Assembly (NCBI GenBank): GCA_016763155.1
Contig: JAESUH010000011.1
Location: forward strand, 1-64,000
Direction of reading: 5' to 3'
DNA: 64,000 nucleotides
From: Rhizobiaceae bacterium
Lineage (GTDB): Bacteria; Pseudomonadota; Alphaproteobacteria; Rhizobiales; Rhizobiaceae
This document shows, piece by piece, positions 43,237-53,389 of the stretch (its first letter is position 1; the number at the start of each line of letters is the position of its first letter). The notes beneath the pieces were generated by a model. The model was not told the DNA's origin and searched no databases. It saw only the letters and a list, made by a program, of their open reading frames with translations. The position numbers were made by a program, and so were the translations under genes.

Positions 43237-44112
43237 CTATTCCACAGCCCGATTATCGGTTTTCGATTGCGCCGTTCGAATATATAATGGTGCAAAAGCT
43301 TCCTCTTGCCGCATGAGCAACGTCCCTTCCCGCACCAGTTCTAGCGACGCAGCAAAAGAACTGGCAATTGCGCTGATACGCATTTCCGGCGTGGGAATAT
43401 ATTTTAGCAAAAACACATCAAGTGGTGTCCAGTTGGACAATTCCCCGACCAAACGTGTGAGTATTTCGCGGGCATCAGATAGTGACCATACGTCCCGTTT
43501 GGCGATAGTAACCGTTGAAACACTCTGGCGTTGACGCTGTGCGGCATAGGCAGTCAGCAAGTCATAGAGCGACGCCTTATATTCGCTGCGCCGGTCAATC
43601 GCGATGGGTTCCGGATTGCCTCTGGCAAAGAAGTCCTACCCCAGGCGGTTTCGATTGATGAGCTTATTGCCAGCCTCACGCATGGCTTCAAGTCGCTGCA
43701 AGCGGAAGGCAAGCAATGCGGCCATTTCTTCGCCGCTCAGCTCCTCGTCATCATCCTCTTCATTGGGCAATAACAGACGGGATTTAAGATAAGCCAGCCA
43801 AGCCGCCATTACCAGATAATCAGCTGCAAGTTCAATTCGCAGCATTCTCAATTCTTCAATAAAGACCAGATATTGCTCGGCCAGCGCCAAAATTGAAATT
43901 TTGGCCAGGTCAACTTTTTGACGGCGTGATAGCTCCAGCAAAAGACCAAGCGGCCCTTCAAATCCTTCCACATCCACATTCATCTCAGGGACGGGAGTAC
44001 GGGACAAGTCGCCTTCTACTGCCGCTTGATCATGGTTTTCACCATCCCACAAATCGGCAGTTACAGCTTCTTGCTGTTCGTTCTTAGTATTGTTGTCACC
44101 TGTATCAGTCAC
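43237..44112 (-). pseudogene. scpA: Segregation and condensation protein A interrupted by an in-frame amber codon
   Basis: Kleisin subunit of SMC-ScpAB. The frame is 291 codons, but codon 159 (43638-43636) is TAG. N-terminal half: VDVEGFEGPLGLLLELSRRQ, IEELRMLRIELAADYLVMAA, LAYLKSRLLLP. Downstream in the same frame the C-terminal half continues (DFFARGNPEPIAIDRRSEYK ... ISAIASSFAASLELVREGTL) to a stop beside scpB. There is no other lesion. Relatives read LGRDxFARG at this point, so TAG replaces one residue. The base order CTGGGGTAGGAC would read L-G-R-D if the G runs were 3 and 3 instead of 4 and 2, so a paired run-length error is possible. The truncated product would keep the N-terminal SMC-binding helix but lose the C-terminal winged helix. 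Confidence 0.85.
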
Positions 44113-44130
44113 AAGTTTTCCGTTCAGTTT

Positions 44131-45147
44131 TTAAACACCAACCGCAAACATGCCCTCATATTCCGCACGTAATTCGGCGATATCGCATTTTTGTGGCTCT
44201 ACCAACAGCTTTTCCGCTGCCTGCGCCCGAACCAGTGCTTGTCCTTCAAGTTCCGGGCAATGGGCAGCAATGATGGACATTTCCTCCATCACTCCATTGC
44301 AATGAAGCACACAATCACAACCTGCCGCAAAAGCCTTTTGTGTTCTGTCAGAGAAATCCCCAGAAAGCGCATGCATAGAAAGATCATCGCTCATAATCAG
44401 CCCGTCAAACCCGATAAATCCACGAATTACATCGTTGATTATCTTTTTTGATGTGGTCGCTGGAGCTTCAGCATCCAACTGCGAATAAACCACATGTGCA
44501 GTCATCGCCATGGGCAGATCATTCAAACCGACAAATGCGGCAAAATCCGTTGCTTCCAATTCAGCCAAATCACTATCGACGACCGGCAAATCCTTGTGAC
44601 TGTCTGCCCCTGCCCGGCCATGACCCGGAATATGCTTGATTACAGGCAATACGCCCCCAGCCAGCAGGCCTTCGCTTGCAGAACGTCCCATGGCCACAAC
44701 GGTTTCAACATCATACCCATAGGCCCTATCGCCGATCACATCATGAGCACCTTTAACAGGCACATCCAATACCGGCAGGCAGTCGACATTAAGCCCCACA
44801 TCGATCAAATCTGCAGCCATCAACCGCGATTGCAACCATGCAGCCCGCAGTCCTGTTGCTTTGTCCTGTCGATAAAGATCACCAAGTATTTGGCCCGAAT
44901 GATAATCATGCCAATGGGGAGGTTTCAGGCGGCGCACCCGCCCACCTTCTTGGTCAACCAGAATAGGAACATTCTCACGCCCAACGCATTCGCGCATTTC
45001 GCTACACAAACCACGAAGTTGATCCGGGTTATCGATATTTCTTGCAAATACGATAAAACCCCAAGGCAGCTCATCACGAAAAAACTGTTTTTCGTCCTGC
45101 GTCAGTTCAAGACCGGAACAACCGGCAATTAATGCTTTGATTCCCAT
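44131..45147 (-). CDS. nagZ: Beta-N-acetylhexosaminidase NagZ
   Basis: Cytosolic GH3 enzyme removing GlcNAc from anhydromuropeptides in peptidoglycan recycling. 338 residues. Family motifs are VDQEGGRVRRLKPPHWHDY, VIKHIPGHGRAGADSHKDLP, with the catalytic His/Asp loop, and GLIMSDDLSMHAL, carrying the nucleophile Asp. It is 18 bases upstream of the scpA frame on the same strand, the usual order in Rhizobiales. Confidence 0.95.
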   Translation of the reverse strand: MGIKALIAGCSGLELTQDEKQFFRDELPWGFIVFARNIDNPDQLRGLCSEMRECVGRENVPILVDQEGGRVRRLKPPHWHDYHSGQILGDLYRQDKATGLRAAWLQSRLMAADLIDVGLNVDCLPVLDVPVKGAHDVIGDRAYGYDVETVVAMGRSASEGLLAGGVLPVIKHIPGHGRAGADSHKDLPVVDSDLAELEATDFAAFVGLNDLPMAMTAHVVYSQLDAEAPATTSKKIINDVIRGFIGFDGLIMSDDLSMHALSGDFSDRTQKAFAAGCDCVLHCNGVMEEMSIIAAHCPELEGQALVRAQAAEKLLVEPQKCDIAELRAEYEGMFAVGV

Positions 45148-45249
45148 GGGAACAGAATAACAGCCTCACCCATAGGCACAAACTAAAATTGCAGATGAAA
45201 CCACAACAAAATCAAATAAGCTTGCGCATATATCTAACCGTGAAAGGTT

Positions 45250-47427
45250 CTAGCGGGTGACGAAACAACTGCCACCTGATGACTTGAATTTAGTGCAAAA
45301 ACTGTTCGCCGACTGCTTAGACTGCGCTTTCACACGTACCCGGAAAAAGGTACCCTTGCCGCTAACCTGCGCTTGCTGGATGCTAACCGACTGATCATTA
45401 AGCAGGTTTGGGAATTTTCGTTTTAGATTTTTGAACGAGGCATCCGCCGCTTCCTGGCTACGTTGGGAAGAAATCTGCACAGCCCATCCATTACTTGAGC
45501 TGGCTGACTGAAGTGGCAATCCACTCCCGTTTGAAGTATTTGCAACCCGAATGGAATCAGTTTTCTCTGGATCAGGCTTCAAGACTGTATTTGCTGGTTC
45601 TGGATTGGTCGAGACCAATACAGGTTTTGGCAGCGGGCTTTGCTCCGGAATTGGAATATTCCCGGTTGCTACAACCGCACCATCGATGGGTTCGGGCCCA
45701 CTATTGGTAGTTTCAACCACAGGATTAGCTGAAGCCAGCTGAGTTGTATCAGTTCCATTTTCAGGGTTAGGGTCCAAAGACAGCGCTTCCGGCACCACGG
45801 GATCGGTGCTAAAAGTATTAAGACCATTTGGTACTACATCTTGCAGCGCAATCTCGGTGGTCTCCACATCTCCCACAGGGTCAGGAATTATAATGGTCCC
45901 ATCCGGCTTAACGGTGAATGTCTTCACCCGTTTTGGCGCAATGGCTGCAGGCACATTTGCAACAGGTTCATCAGTTCCTGGCGAAAGGCGCTCTTCAACT
46001 TTGGTTTCAAAGGAGGCCACCCGCTCAGGGGTCTCATTGGCAATCTCGGTTCCAGAAATCAACCTATCCTGATTTGAATTCTCTTTTTCGCCAGAAAGCT
46101 CCGCATAGGAGGCTTTATCCTGGTTGGCAATGAATTTACCACCGCGATTTTCGGGTTTAATTTTGATGTCACCAGTGTCAGCTTTCACAACAATAGGGTC
46201 TTTTTCGCTATCACCCTTTGAGAAATAGCCATACCCAACAGCCGAAAATCCAGCAACTAGCGCAATTCCAAGCGCTAAAGCGGCCATTTTAAACCCACTG
46301 CGCCCGGAACGTGGCGACATAGATGCGCCTAATTCTTTTTCGAGTTCTGCCTCATCAAACATGGCAGGATCATTTAGATGTTCTGGTCCGGCTTCCATAG
46401 AAACAGCAGCAACTATATTTTCCTCTTCTTCAGGGAATGCTGCATCAAATTCCAATTGACCTTCACTGGCATCAATTTCATCCCATGATTGTGCCGGTGG
46501 AGTTTCGTCCAAGGCCGGGTCTTCATGTGTATTATCAACAGGTTGCTGAAGACCTTCATCCAGATCAAGTTCGTCGGCAAATGCCGATTCAAACTCTGCT
46601 TCCAGGTTCAATTCATCGCCAGAAAAATCAGCTTCAGTCGCAAGTTCCGGCTCTATATCAAATGTGAGTTCCTGAGGAGCTACATAATTTTCTTGTTGCG
46701 GCACACCAGCATCCGGCATGGCTTCAACAGCAAGTTCACCGGCCAGAGCTTCCACTTGTTGCAACTGCTCAATGTGATTTCTCTCGGCATCGGCCGGCAC
46801 AAATGACTCAGCCAGTGCCTTTGGCAATTCCGGCGGCACTTGAGATTCTGGGACAACCGGCGCTGATGGAAGCGGCGGAGCGGCTGGTTCTACCAGCTCT
46901 GCAAGTTCTTGAACTTGCAGCTCAGAGACCAATTGTTCTTCAAGGGAAGCTTCAAAATCACTGATGACAGTGTTATATTCTTCAATCGGAGCTTGAACCA
47001 CAGGATCTTGGACGCTTGGATCACGGGCAATCGGATCATGGCTAACTGGCGCCTGAACCACTGGTTCATAGGCAATTGGAGCCTGAACAATTGATGGCTG
47101 GGCAACAGGATTATCAGCAACGCTCAAGTCTTCAACTGGTGCCACACCTTGCACAACAGGTTGTTGTTCAATAGGTGCGCCTTGTTGCTGAGCAATTTCC
47201 CGAAGCAGTTCCTGCTCCAGATCAGCCCCAAACTCGATTTCGGCCTCACCTTGCATTTCTGGCACTGCCACATCGCTGTGTTGCGCTTGCAGGAGTTCTT
47301 CTACTGGTTGCTCTTGCAAAGCTTCCACAATTGGACTTTCGCCAGCAACAATACGGGCAAGTTCAGCCAGTGGGTCATCATCCTCTATAGGATTGCTCTG
47401 ACTAGCCTGATCAATACGTTCGCTCAT
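45250..47427 (-). CDS. SPOR-domain membrane protein with long acidic N-terminal region
   Basis: 725 residues. Residues 1-380 are acidic, rich in Glu, Gln, Pro and Val, and include a degenerate repeat of the type VQAPI/ARDP (about 105-150). A membrane helix lies near 387-408 (FKMAALALGIALVAGFSAVGYG). The periplasmic part is Pro/Thr-rich and ends in a SPOR domain (WAVQISSQRSQEAADASFKN ... SGKGTFFRVRV), which binds denuded glycan strands at division sites. It lies between argS and nagZ, as in other Rhizobiales. The cytosolic region is probably disordered. Confidence 0.9.
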   Translation of the reverse strand: MSERIDQASQSNPIEDDDPLAELARIVAGESPIVEALQEQPVEELLQAQHSDVAVPEMQGEAEIEFGADLEQELLREIAQQQGAPIEQQPVVQGVAPVEDLSVADNPVAQPSIVQAPIAYEPVVQAPVSHDPIARDPSVQDPVVQAPIEEYNTVISDFEASLEEQLVSELQVQELAELVEPAAPPLPSAPVVPESQVPPELPKALAESFVPADAERNHIEQLQQVEALAGELAVEAMPDAGVPQQENYVAPQELTFDIEPELATEADFSGDELNLEAEFESAFADELDLDEGLQQPVDNTHEDPALDETPPAQSWDEIDASEGQLEFDAAFPEEEENIVAAVSMEAGPEHLNDPAMFDEAELEKELGASMSPRSGRSGFKMAALALGIALVAGFSAVGYGYFSKGDSEKDPIVVKADTGDIKIKPENRGGKFIANQDKASYAELSGEKENSNQDRLISGTEIANETPERVASFETKVEERLSPGTDEPVANVPAAIAPKRVKTFTVKPDGTIIIPDPVGDVETTEIALQDVVPNGLNTFSTDPVVPEALSLDPNPENGTDTTQLASANPVVETTNSGPEPIDGAVVATGNIPIPEQSPLPKPVLVSTNPEPANTVLKPDPEKTDSIRVANTSNGSGLPLQSASSSNGWAVQISSQRSQEAADASFKNLKRKFPNLLNDQSVSIQQAQVSGKGTFFRVRVKAQSKQSANSFCTKFKSSGGSCFVTR

Positions 47428-47568
47428 TACTCTATAAACCTGTTTTCACCCTGGGGCGATGCTGCACTCAAACACAGAATCTCTCAAAACACACATGCAA
47501 CTCAAAAATGGCTTAACAATGATAAGCCAAAGTCAGATGTATCTCAATCAATCAAATGCCGCTGCAAA

Positions 47569-49338
47569 TCAGCGCATTTCCTGCGGTGCATCCGCCCCCA
47601 CAATCGATAAGCCTGACACCAATATTGAAGCGATCGCTCGCAACATTGCCAGTCTTGCTAAAGTCATTTTGACATTTTTATGGTTAATAAACCGTAATTC
47701 CGGCTGATCTTTGCCTTTATTCCAGTGCGTATGCACATCTGAAGCCAACTCATAGAGGTAAAATGCCACCCTGTGAGGCTCATCACTACGCGCAGCCTGC
47801 TCGATCATCCTGGGAAATTCCGTCATTTTGCGGATCAGTCCATATTCGCCCTCATCCGTTAGCAATGCCAAATCCGCATTCTTCAATGCATCATCGCTAA
47901 TATCCAGATCAGGCAATTCGACAGCTGCTTGCCGAAAAACCGAACAGGTTCTGGCATGGGCATATTGCACGTAAAACACCGGATTATCTTTGGATTGCTC
48001 GGTAACTTTTGCAAAATCAAAATCAAGCGGCGCTTCTGGTTTACGATATAGCATCATAAAGCGCACGGCATCACAGCCAACCTCATCCACCACTTCACGC
48101 AATGTGATGAAATTGCCGGAGCGTTTGGACATCGTCACCGGTTGCCCATCCCGCAACAACTTAACCAACTGTATCAACAAAACATCCAACTGGGTCTTTC
48201 CGCCAGAAATCGCCTTTGCAACCGCTTTCAGACGCTTAACATAACCGCCATGATCAGCGCCAAGTACAAAAACCGTGCGATCAAAGCCCCGGTCAAACTT
48301 ATCTTTAAAATAGGCAACATCGGCGGCAAAATAGGTATAGGAACCATCGGATTTCACCAAAGGCCGATCGATATCATCGCCAACATCTGTGGAGCGAAAC
48401 AGAGTTTGCTCCCGATCTTCCCAATCCTGCGGCAACTCCCCTTTAGGCGGTGGCAATTTACCCTCATAGACAAAGCCCTGAGCCCGCATCTCATCCAGCA
48501 TATCGCCAATTTTAGAGGAATTACCCTCTTTCTCATGAAGGCTTCGCTCTGAAAAGAAAACGTCATGATGCACATTGAGTGCAGCCAAATCCCCACGAAT
48601 TAGGTCCATCATCGCACTGATGGAAGTTTCGCGCAGCAGCACTAATCTTTCGCCTTCATCCATGTCGAGCAAGGCATCTCCATAGGTCTTCGCGAGAAGT
48701 TTCCCCACCGGTATCAAATAATCGCCGGGATAAAGCCCTTCCGGAATTTTCCCGATATTCTCACCCAATGCCTCACGGTAACGCAAAAAGGTAGAATTTG
48801 CCAAAACATCGATCTGCGAACCCGCATCATTGATGTAATATTCCTTGATCACATCATAACCAGCAAAGGAAAGCAGATTGGCCAGCGCATCGCCAACCAC
48901 GGCACCACGACAATGGCCCACATGCATGGGACCTGTTGGGTTGGCCGAAACATATTCAACGTTGATCTTGTACCCAGCTTCCACCTGAGCACGACCATAA
49001 TTCCCGCTCAATTGCAAAATCTGGCTCAATTGGTCAGCCCAAAAAGCTGGCGACAGGCGCAAATTAATGAATCCCGGCCCTGCAATTTCAGCAGATTCGA
49101 CCTCTGGCTGCGAACTAATTGCAGCCACAAGAAGTTCAGCCACCTCGCGAGGCGGTTTCCCAACCTGCTTCGCTAACACCATAGCCGCATTTGTCGCCAT
49201 GTCCCCATGGCTTGGATCACGCGGTGGCTCAACCGAAATTCGATCACATGAAATTTCATTTTCTGTATGAAAATCAATAGATTCAACAATTTTGATAATC
49301 TTTTGCTTGAACTGATTGTAGATATTCGTCGCCGACAT
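47569..49338 (-). CDS. argS: Arginyl-tRNA synthetase
   Basis: 589 residues from ATG 49338 ([14 protein letters not shown]); the track's GTG at 49383 adds 15 residues unlike the family. Class I synthetase: N-terminal Add1 domain ([14 protein letters not shown]), HIGH-type motif in [22 protein letters not shown], the conserved KRSG loop in [15 protein letters not shown], and the anticodon-binding helical domain at the end. It is downstream of dgt by 75 bases, same strand. Confidence 0.96.
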   Translation of the reverse strand: MSATNIYNQFKQKIIKIVESIDFHTENEISCDRISVEPPRDPSHGDMATNAAMVLAKQVGKPPREVAELLVAAISSQPEVESAEIAGPGFINLRLSPAFWADQLSQILQLSGNYGRAQVEAGYKINVEYVSANPTGPMHVGHCRGAVVGDALANLLSFAGYDVIKEYYINDAGSQIDVLANSTFLRYREALGENIGKIPEGLYPGDYLIPVGKLLAKTYGDALLDMDEGERLVLLRETSISAMMDLIRGDLAALNVHHDVFFSERSLHEKEGNSSKIGDMLDEMRAQGFVYEGKLPPPKGELPQDWEDREQTLFRSTDVGDDIDRPLVKSDGSYTYFAADVAYFKDKFDRGFDRTVFVLGADHGGYVKRLKAVAKAISGGKTQLDVLLIQLVKLLRDGQPVTMSKRSGNFITLREVVDEVGCDAVRFMMLYRKPEAPLDFDFAKVTEQSKDNPVFYVQYAHARTCSVFRQAAVELPDLDISDDALKNADLALLTDEGEYGLIRKMTEFPRMIEQAARSDEPHRVAFYLYELASDVHTHWNKGKDQPELRFINHKNVKMTLARLAMLRAIASILVSGLSIVGADAPQEMR

Positions 49339-49413
49339 GGATTTGAAAGCCTGAGTGTTGCGGTTTTTTTGGTTTGCTGCCACCTGAATAATGGATGGCC
49401 TATTAAGAGTTCG

Positions 49414-50622
49414 CTAGCCTAAATTGGGGGTAACGTCAAATAATCGCTGATGTTCCAATATAGCGTAGCGGTCGGTCATACCGGCAATAAAATCACAAAC
49501 CGTGCGCGCCCGTTTGCCCTCATCAAGCTTCGCGTCAGCCTGTTGCCAATCCATACCCCACTCCTTCGGCATTTCAGCCTCACCTGAAAAATAGCAATCA
49601 AATAGATCAACCACGATTTGATGGGCGTTTTTGCGCACGGCCATAACTGAGGGTGCGCGGTACATATTCTCGAACAAGAACGCTTTGATTGCTTTTTCAG
49701 CCTTTGCCATTTCCGGGCTGAAAGCGACTATTGTCTGCCCCGCATGACGAACATCATCGGCACTTTTTGGTGCTAATGCCTTCAAACGCCGATTGGTTTC
49801 GCTGATAACATCTTCAACCATCGCCGTAATCTGGCGACGCACGATCTCATGGGTTATGCGACTGGCATCCAAATCCGGATACAGGCTTTTCACCTGCGCC
49901 AGACTATCACTTGCCAATGGCAATTCAGCGATATCTTCAAGGTTAAACAAGTCCGCTCTTAGCCCATCATCAAGATCATGGGCATTATAGGCAATATCAT
50001 CGGCAATCGCTGCACATTGCGCCTCAATCGAAGAATGACTTTCCAGCCACAAATCAAATTTTTGGTTGAAGTTCAAAATCGAAGACGGCACCTCGCCTAC
50101 CATTGCCTCCACGATTATCGGCCCATTATGTTTGACCAAACCTTCCAATGTCTCCCAACTCAAATTTAAGCCGTCAAAAGCCGCATACCGCCTCTTAAGA
50201 TCGGTCGCAATGCGCAAGGATTGAGCATTGTGGTCAAACCCGCCAAAATCTTGCATCACTTCATTCAGCGCTTCTTCGCCTGTGTGACCAAAGGGCGTGT
50301 GACCAAAATCATGGGATAGCGCCAGCGCTTCCGCCAAATCCTCATCCACCCGAAAGGCCCGGGCTAATGAGCGCGCAATCTGTGCCACTTCAATCGAATG
50401 GGTAAGTCTTGTGCGGTAGTGGTCGCCCTCATGATAAACGAAAACCTGGGTCTTATGCTTCATCCGCCGAAAAGCGGTGGAATGGACAATCCGGTCACGG
50501 TCGCGCTGAAAGGGCGAGCGCGTAGGACTGGAGGGTTCATCCACCAATCGCCCACGGCTTTTATCAGCCTGACAGGCAAAATCTGCTAAATTCGTACGGG
50601 CAAAATGTGGTTTATCCGACAT
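49414..50622 (-). CDS. dgt: Deoxyguanosinetriphosphate triphosphohydrolase-like protein
   Basis: 402 residues. HD-domain dNTPase that removes triphosphate from dNTPs. The metal site is seen in [18 protein letters not shown] (His), [18 protein letters not shown] (His-Asp) and [18 protein letters not shown] (Asp). The conserved front [23 protein letters not shown] is present. The length fits the short alphaproteobacterial type (dGTPase type 2), for which the preferred nucleotide is unsettled. Confidence 0.93.
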   Translation of the reverse strand: MSDKPHFARTNLADFACQADKSRGRLVDEPSSPTRSPFQRDRDRIVHSTAFRRMKHKTQVFVYHEGDHYRTRLTHSIEVAQIARSLARAFRVDEDLAEALALSHDFGHTPFGHTGEEALNEVMQDFGGFDHNAQSLRIATDLKRRYAAFDGLNLSWETLEGLVKHNGPIIVEAMVGEVPSSILNFNQKFDLWLESHSSIEAQCAAIADDIAYNAHDLDDGLRADLFNLEDIAELPLASDSLAQVKSLYPDLDASRITHEIVRRQITAMVEDVISETNRRLKALAPKSADDVRHAGQTIVAFSPEMAKAEKAIKAFLFENMYRAPSVMAVRKNAHQIVVDLFDCYFSGEAEMPKEWGMDWQQADAKLDEGKRARTVCDFIAGMTDRYAILEHQRLFDVTPNLG

Positions 50623-50672
50623 ACCGGTTCTCTTTCTAGGGCTGGTTCAGCCTCAGGATCACTCGCCTAGGG

Positions 50673-51809
50673 TCAGACTGGAAATACCATGATGTTTTCA
50701 GGCGCTACCAAAAGAAGCACATATTTGGCATCCTGGTCCAAAACTCCTGCCCGAATACGAACTCGTACAGGTTCCAATCGGCCTTCAACGCCAAGTTCAA
50801 TCAATTCCACAACTCCCATGAAGCGCCTGGAACGAATTTTGACTGCTCCAGTGGCTCGTGTGGCAGTTTTTAGTTCCAGATCAGAAAGCCGGACGCAAAT
50901 ATTTGCCTCATCCCCGTCAGTAAATCCTTCAGCATCAATTTTACCCAGCGGCGTATCGAAATGCCCACCTTGTGCTCTACATCTGAAAATATTCATTTCA
51001 GAGAAGAACTGAGCAGAAAACAAACTATTAGGGCTGTGATATAATTCTTCGCTAGTGCCAAGTTGCACCAGATTGCCATTTTTCATTAGCGCAATGTGAT
51101 CGGCCACCCGCAAGGCTTCTTCAGGATCATGGGTAACGATGATGGCAGTCGATCTGGTGTCACGCAACAATTCGACGGTTTCTGCGCGAATAGCATCGCG
51201 CAAACGCGCATCAAGGCCGGAAAAGGGTTCATCCATCAAAACGATTTGCGGGCGCGGAGCCAATGCACGTGCAAGAGCCACACGCTGTTGTTCACCGCCG
51301 GAAATCTGGTGCGGATAAACATTGGCAAATCCCAACATCCCAACGCGTTCCAGCATCCGGTTAGCCTGAGTGGTTGCATCTTTTCGGTTAAGTTGCGCCA
51401 GACCAAATTTCACATTTTCCAAAATGGTCAAATGGGGAAAAAGGGCAAAATCCTGAAATACCAAACCAATGCCACGCTGTTCCGTGGGAACATGGATATC
51501 ATCCCCGTCCACAAGCCTGCCATCTATACGCACATTGCCTGTATCCGGCACTTCTAACCCGGCCGCAATGCGCAAAAGCGTGGTCTTACCTGAGCCAGAT
51601 GGCCCCAACAGGCACAAGATTTCTCCCGGCGCGGCTTCCAGCGTAACTCCGTTTAACACCAAGGTTTTATGATAGGCGTAACAAATATTTTCAAAACTCA
51701 GACTGGAGGCAATTGAAACCCCGGCAGAATTGGGAGCACCCCATTGCCCGAGCCCTGTTTGCTCAAGCTCTGCTTGCCCGTCCTTTGCCATTTGCCCCTG
51801 CTTGCCCAT
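50673..51809 (-). CDS. ABC transporter ATP-binding protein, FbpC/PotA-like
   Basis: 378 residues. Walker A LLGPSGSGKTTLLRIAAG, Q-loop VFQDFALFPHLTI, signature QISGGEQQRVALARAL, Walker B IVLMDEPFSGLD, switch His IIVTHDPEEAL. The C-terminal 120 residues form a TOBE-like regulatory domain (TGAVKIRSRRFMGVVELIEL). This shape is typical of ferric iron, sulfate or polyamine importers. The first 30 residues (MGKQGQMAKDGQAELEQTGL) are unusual and Gln-rich; a later start is possible. No permease or binding protein is adjacent. It starts 9 bases after glmU. Confidence 0.88.
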   Translation of the reverse strand: MGKQGQMAKDGQAELEQTGLGQWGAPNSAGVSIASSLSFENICYAYHKTLVLNGVTLEAAPGEILCLLGPSGSGKTTLLRIAAGLEVPDTGNVRIDGRLVDGDDIHVPTEQRGIGLVFQDFALFPHLTILENVKFGLAQLNRKDATTQANRMLERVGMLGFANVYPHQISGGEQQRVALARALAPRPQIVLMDEPFSGLDARLRDAIRAETVELLRDTRSTAIIVTHDPEEALRVADHIALMKNGNLVQLGTSEELYHSPNSLFSAQFFSEMNIFRCRAQGGHFDTPLGKIDAEGFTDGDEANICVRLSDLELKTATRATGAVKIRSRRFMGVVELIELGVEGRLEPVRVRIRAGVLDQDAKYVLLLVAPENIMVFPV

Positions 51810-51818
51810 TTACACCAA

Positions 51819-53189
51819 CTACTTTTTCTGGCCTGCTGCCTTCAATGCCGCATTGCGCGCCCGAATTTGCGAACCATAATCTTTTTTCACACTCTGCCTG
51901 CCGCGGCCAATACCCATGGCATCATCAGGCACTTCTTCGGTGATAACACTGCCCGAAGCTACATAAGCCCCGTCACCAATTTTCACCGGCGCTACCAAGG
52001 ATGAATTTGAACCGATAAAGGCATTTTTTCCAATATCCGTAAAGTGCTTGTTCATGCCGTCATAATTGCACGTAATAGTACCAGCCCCAATATTGGCGCC
52101 CGCACCAACGCGTGCATCCCCGATATAGGTCAGATGGTTCACTTTTGCACCCTTCTCAATGACTGCTTTTTTAACTTCGCAGAAATTACCTACCTTGGAG
52201 CCCTCATGCAGCTCCGCACCCGGCCGTAGACGGGCATAGGGACCGATTACTACATCTTTGCCCACATCTGCACCTTCAAGATGGGAAAACGCCCTGAGAA
52301 CAGCACCGGCTTTAACCACAACTTGTGGCCCAAATATAACATTTGGCTCAATCGTCACATCGCTTTCAATCTGCGTATCATGATGAAAAAATACGGTTTG
52401 CGGGGCGCTCATGGAAACCCCGGCAAGCATCAAGGCCTCGCGTTTCCGGTTTTGCCACAGGCTTTCCACCTGAGCCAATTCAACACGATTATTAACCCCG
52501 ATGATTTCCTCTACATCCGCTTCCATCGCCTTTACATTCAGGCCCTTGGCGCGGGCGATTTCCACCATATCGGTTAGATAAAACTCGTTATTGGCGTTTT
52601 CATTGGAAATCCCATCTAGCAGTTCCAGCGCCAATTTACCGGAAAACGCCATAATGCCGCCATTGCAGAATTCAACTTTGCGCTCTTCTTCGCTTGCATC
52701 CTTATGTTCACGAATAGCAACAAGATTGCCGTCTTCTTCCAGCAATCGACCATAGCCTGTTGGATTTTCAGTGCGAAACCCGAGAACGGCCACATCCACG
52801 CCATCGCCAAGCATACCGCGCAATTCAATCAGCGTTTGCGCTTTGGTTAGCGGCACATCCCCGTAAAGGATCAAAACATCATCATAGGATTTTTCGATAG
52901 CGTCACGTGCGGCCAAGACCGCATGGGCAGTGCCCAAGCGTTCTTTTTGTTCAAAAATTTGCGCCTGATTATCTTGGGCGGCAACTGCCTCTCCAACCAA
53001 AGCAGCCTGATTGCCCACAACAACAGCAAGTGCCGTTCCACCAGCTTCGCTCGCTGCCTGCATAACGTGGTTGACCATAGGAAGCCCTGCCACCGGGTGC
53101 AAAACCTTTGGCAGGTTTGAGCGCATGCGGGTTCCCTCGCCCGCAGCAAGTATGATCGTCAAACAGCTTCTATTGCTGGAATTATTCAT
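51819..53189 (-). CDS. glmU: Bifunctional UDP-GlcNAc pyrophosphorylase / GlcN-1-P acetyltransferase
   Basis: 456 residues. The N-terminal nucleotidyltransferase starts [23 protein letters not shown], with LILYGDVPL. The C-terminal left-handed beta helix carries hexapeptide repeats ([35 protein letters not shown]), with the acetyltransferase residues. It makes UDP-GlcNAc, the precursor for wall and LPS. The first gene of the leftward run ending at scpB, and divergent from the YcjX-like gene. Confidence 0.97.
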   Translation of the reverse strand: MNNSSNRSCLTIILAAGEGTRMRSNLPKVLHPVAGLPMVNHVMQAASEAGGTALAVVVGNQAALVGEAVAAQDNQAQIFEQKERLGTAHAVLAARDAIEKSYDDVLILYGDVPLTKAQTLIELRGMLGDGVDVAVLGFRTENPTGYGRLLEEDGNLVAIREHKDASEEERKVEFCNGGIMAFSGKLALELLDGISNENANNEFYLTDMVEIARAKGLNVKAMEADVEEIIGVNNRVELAQVESLWQNRKREALMLAGVSMSAPQTVFFHHDTQIESDVTIEPNVIFGPQVVVKAGAVLRAFSHLEGADVGKDVVIGPYARLRPGAELHEGSKVGNFCEVKKAVIEKGAKVNHLTYIGDARVGAGANIGAGTITCNYDGMNKHFTDIGKNAFIGSNSSLVAPVKIGDGAYVASGSVITEEVPDDAMGIGRGRQSVKKDYGSQIRARNAALKAAGQKK

Positions 53190-53389
53190 TTTGCAAACTT
53201 TCCGATATCACTATTGCTGCCACATACACTATTCAGTCTTATTTTTTCATTGAAATTCAACAATTCTCGTACCTGTCCCCAATTGACTGGCCGTTGCACT
53301 ACCTCACTGACCGTTGCAATTGTATAGGTTTTTCCCATATCAATGAAATACAGCCGATTTACAGGGTTAAACAAGAAGTAGGAAGCAGA

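Noticed and set aside
43636-43638. Amber codon as sign of a changed genetic code or programmed pyrrolysine
   Set aside because: TAG ends other normal genes in the window (FBT, purB, ICMT-like). No pyl genes or special downstream element were seen.
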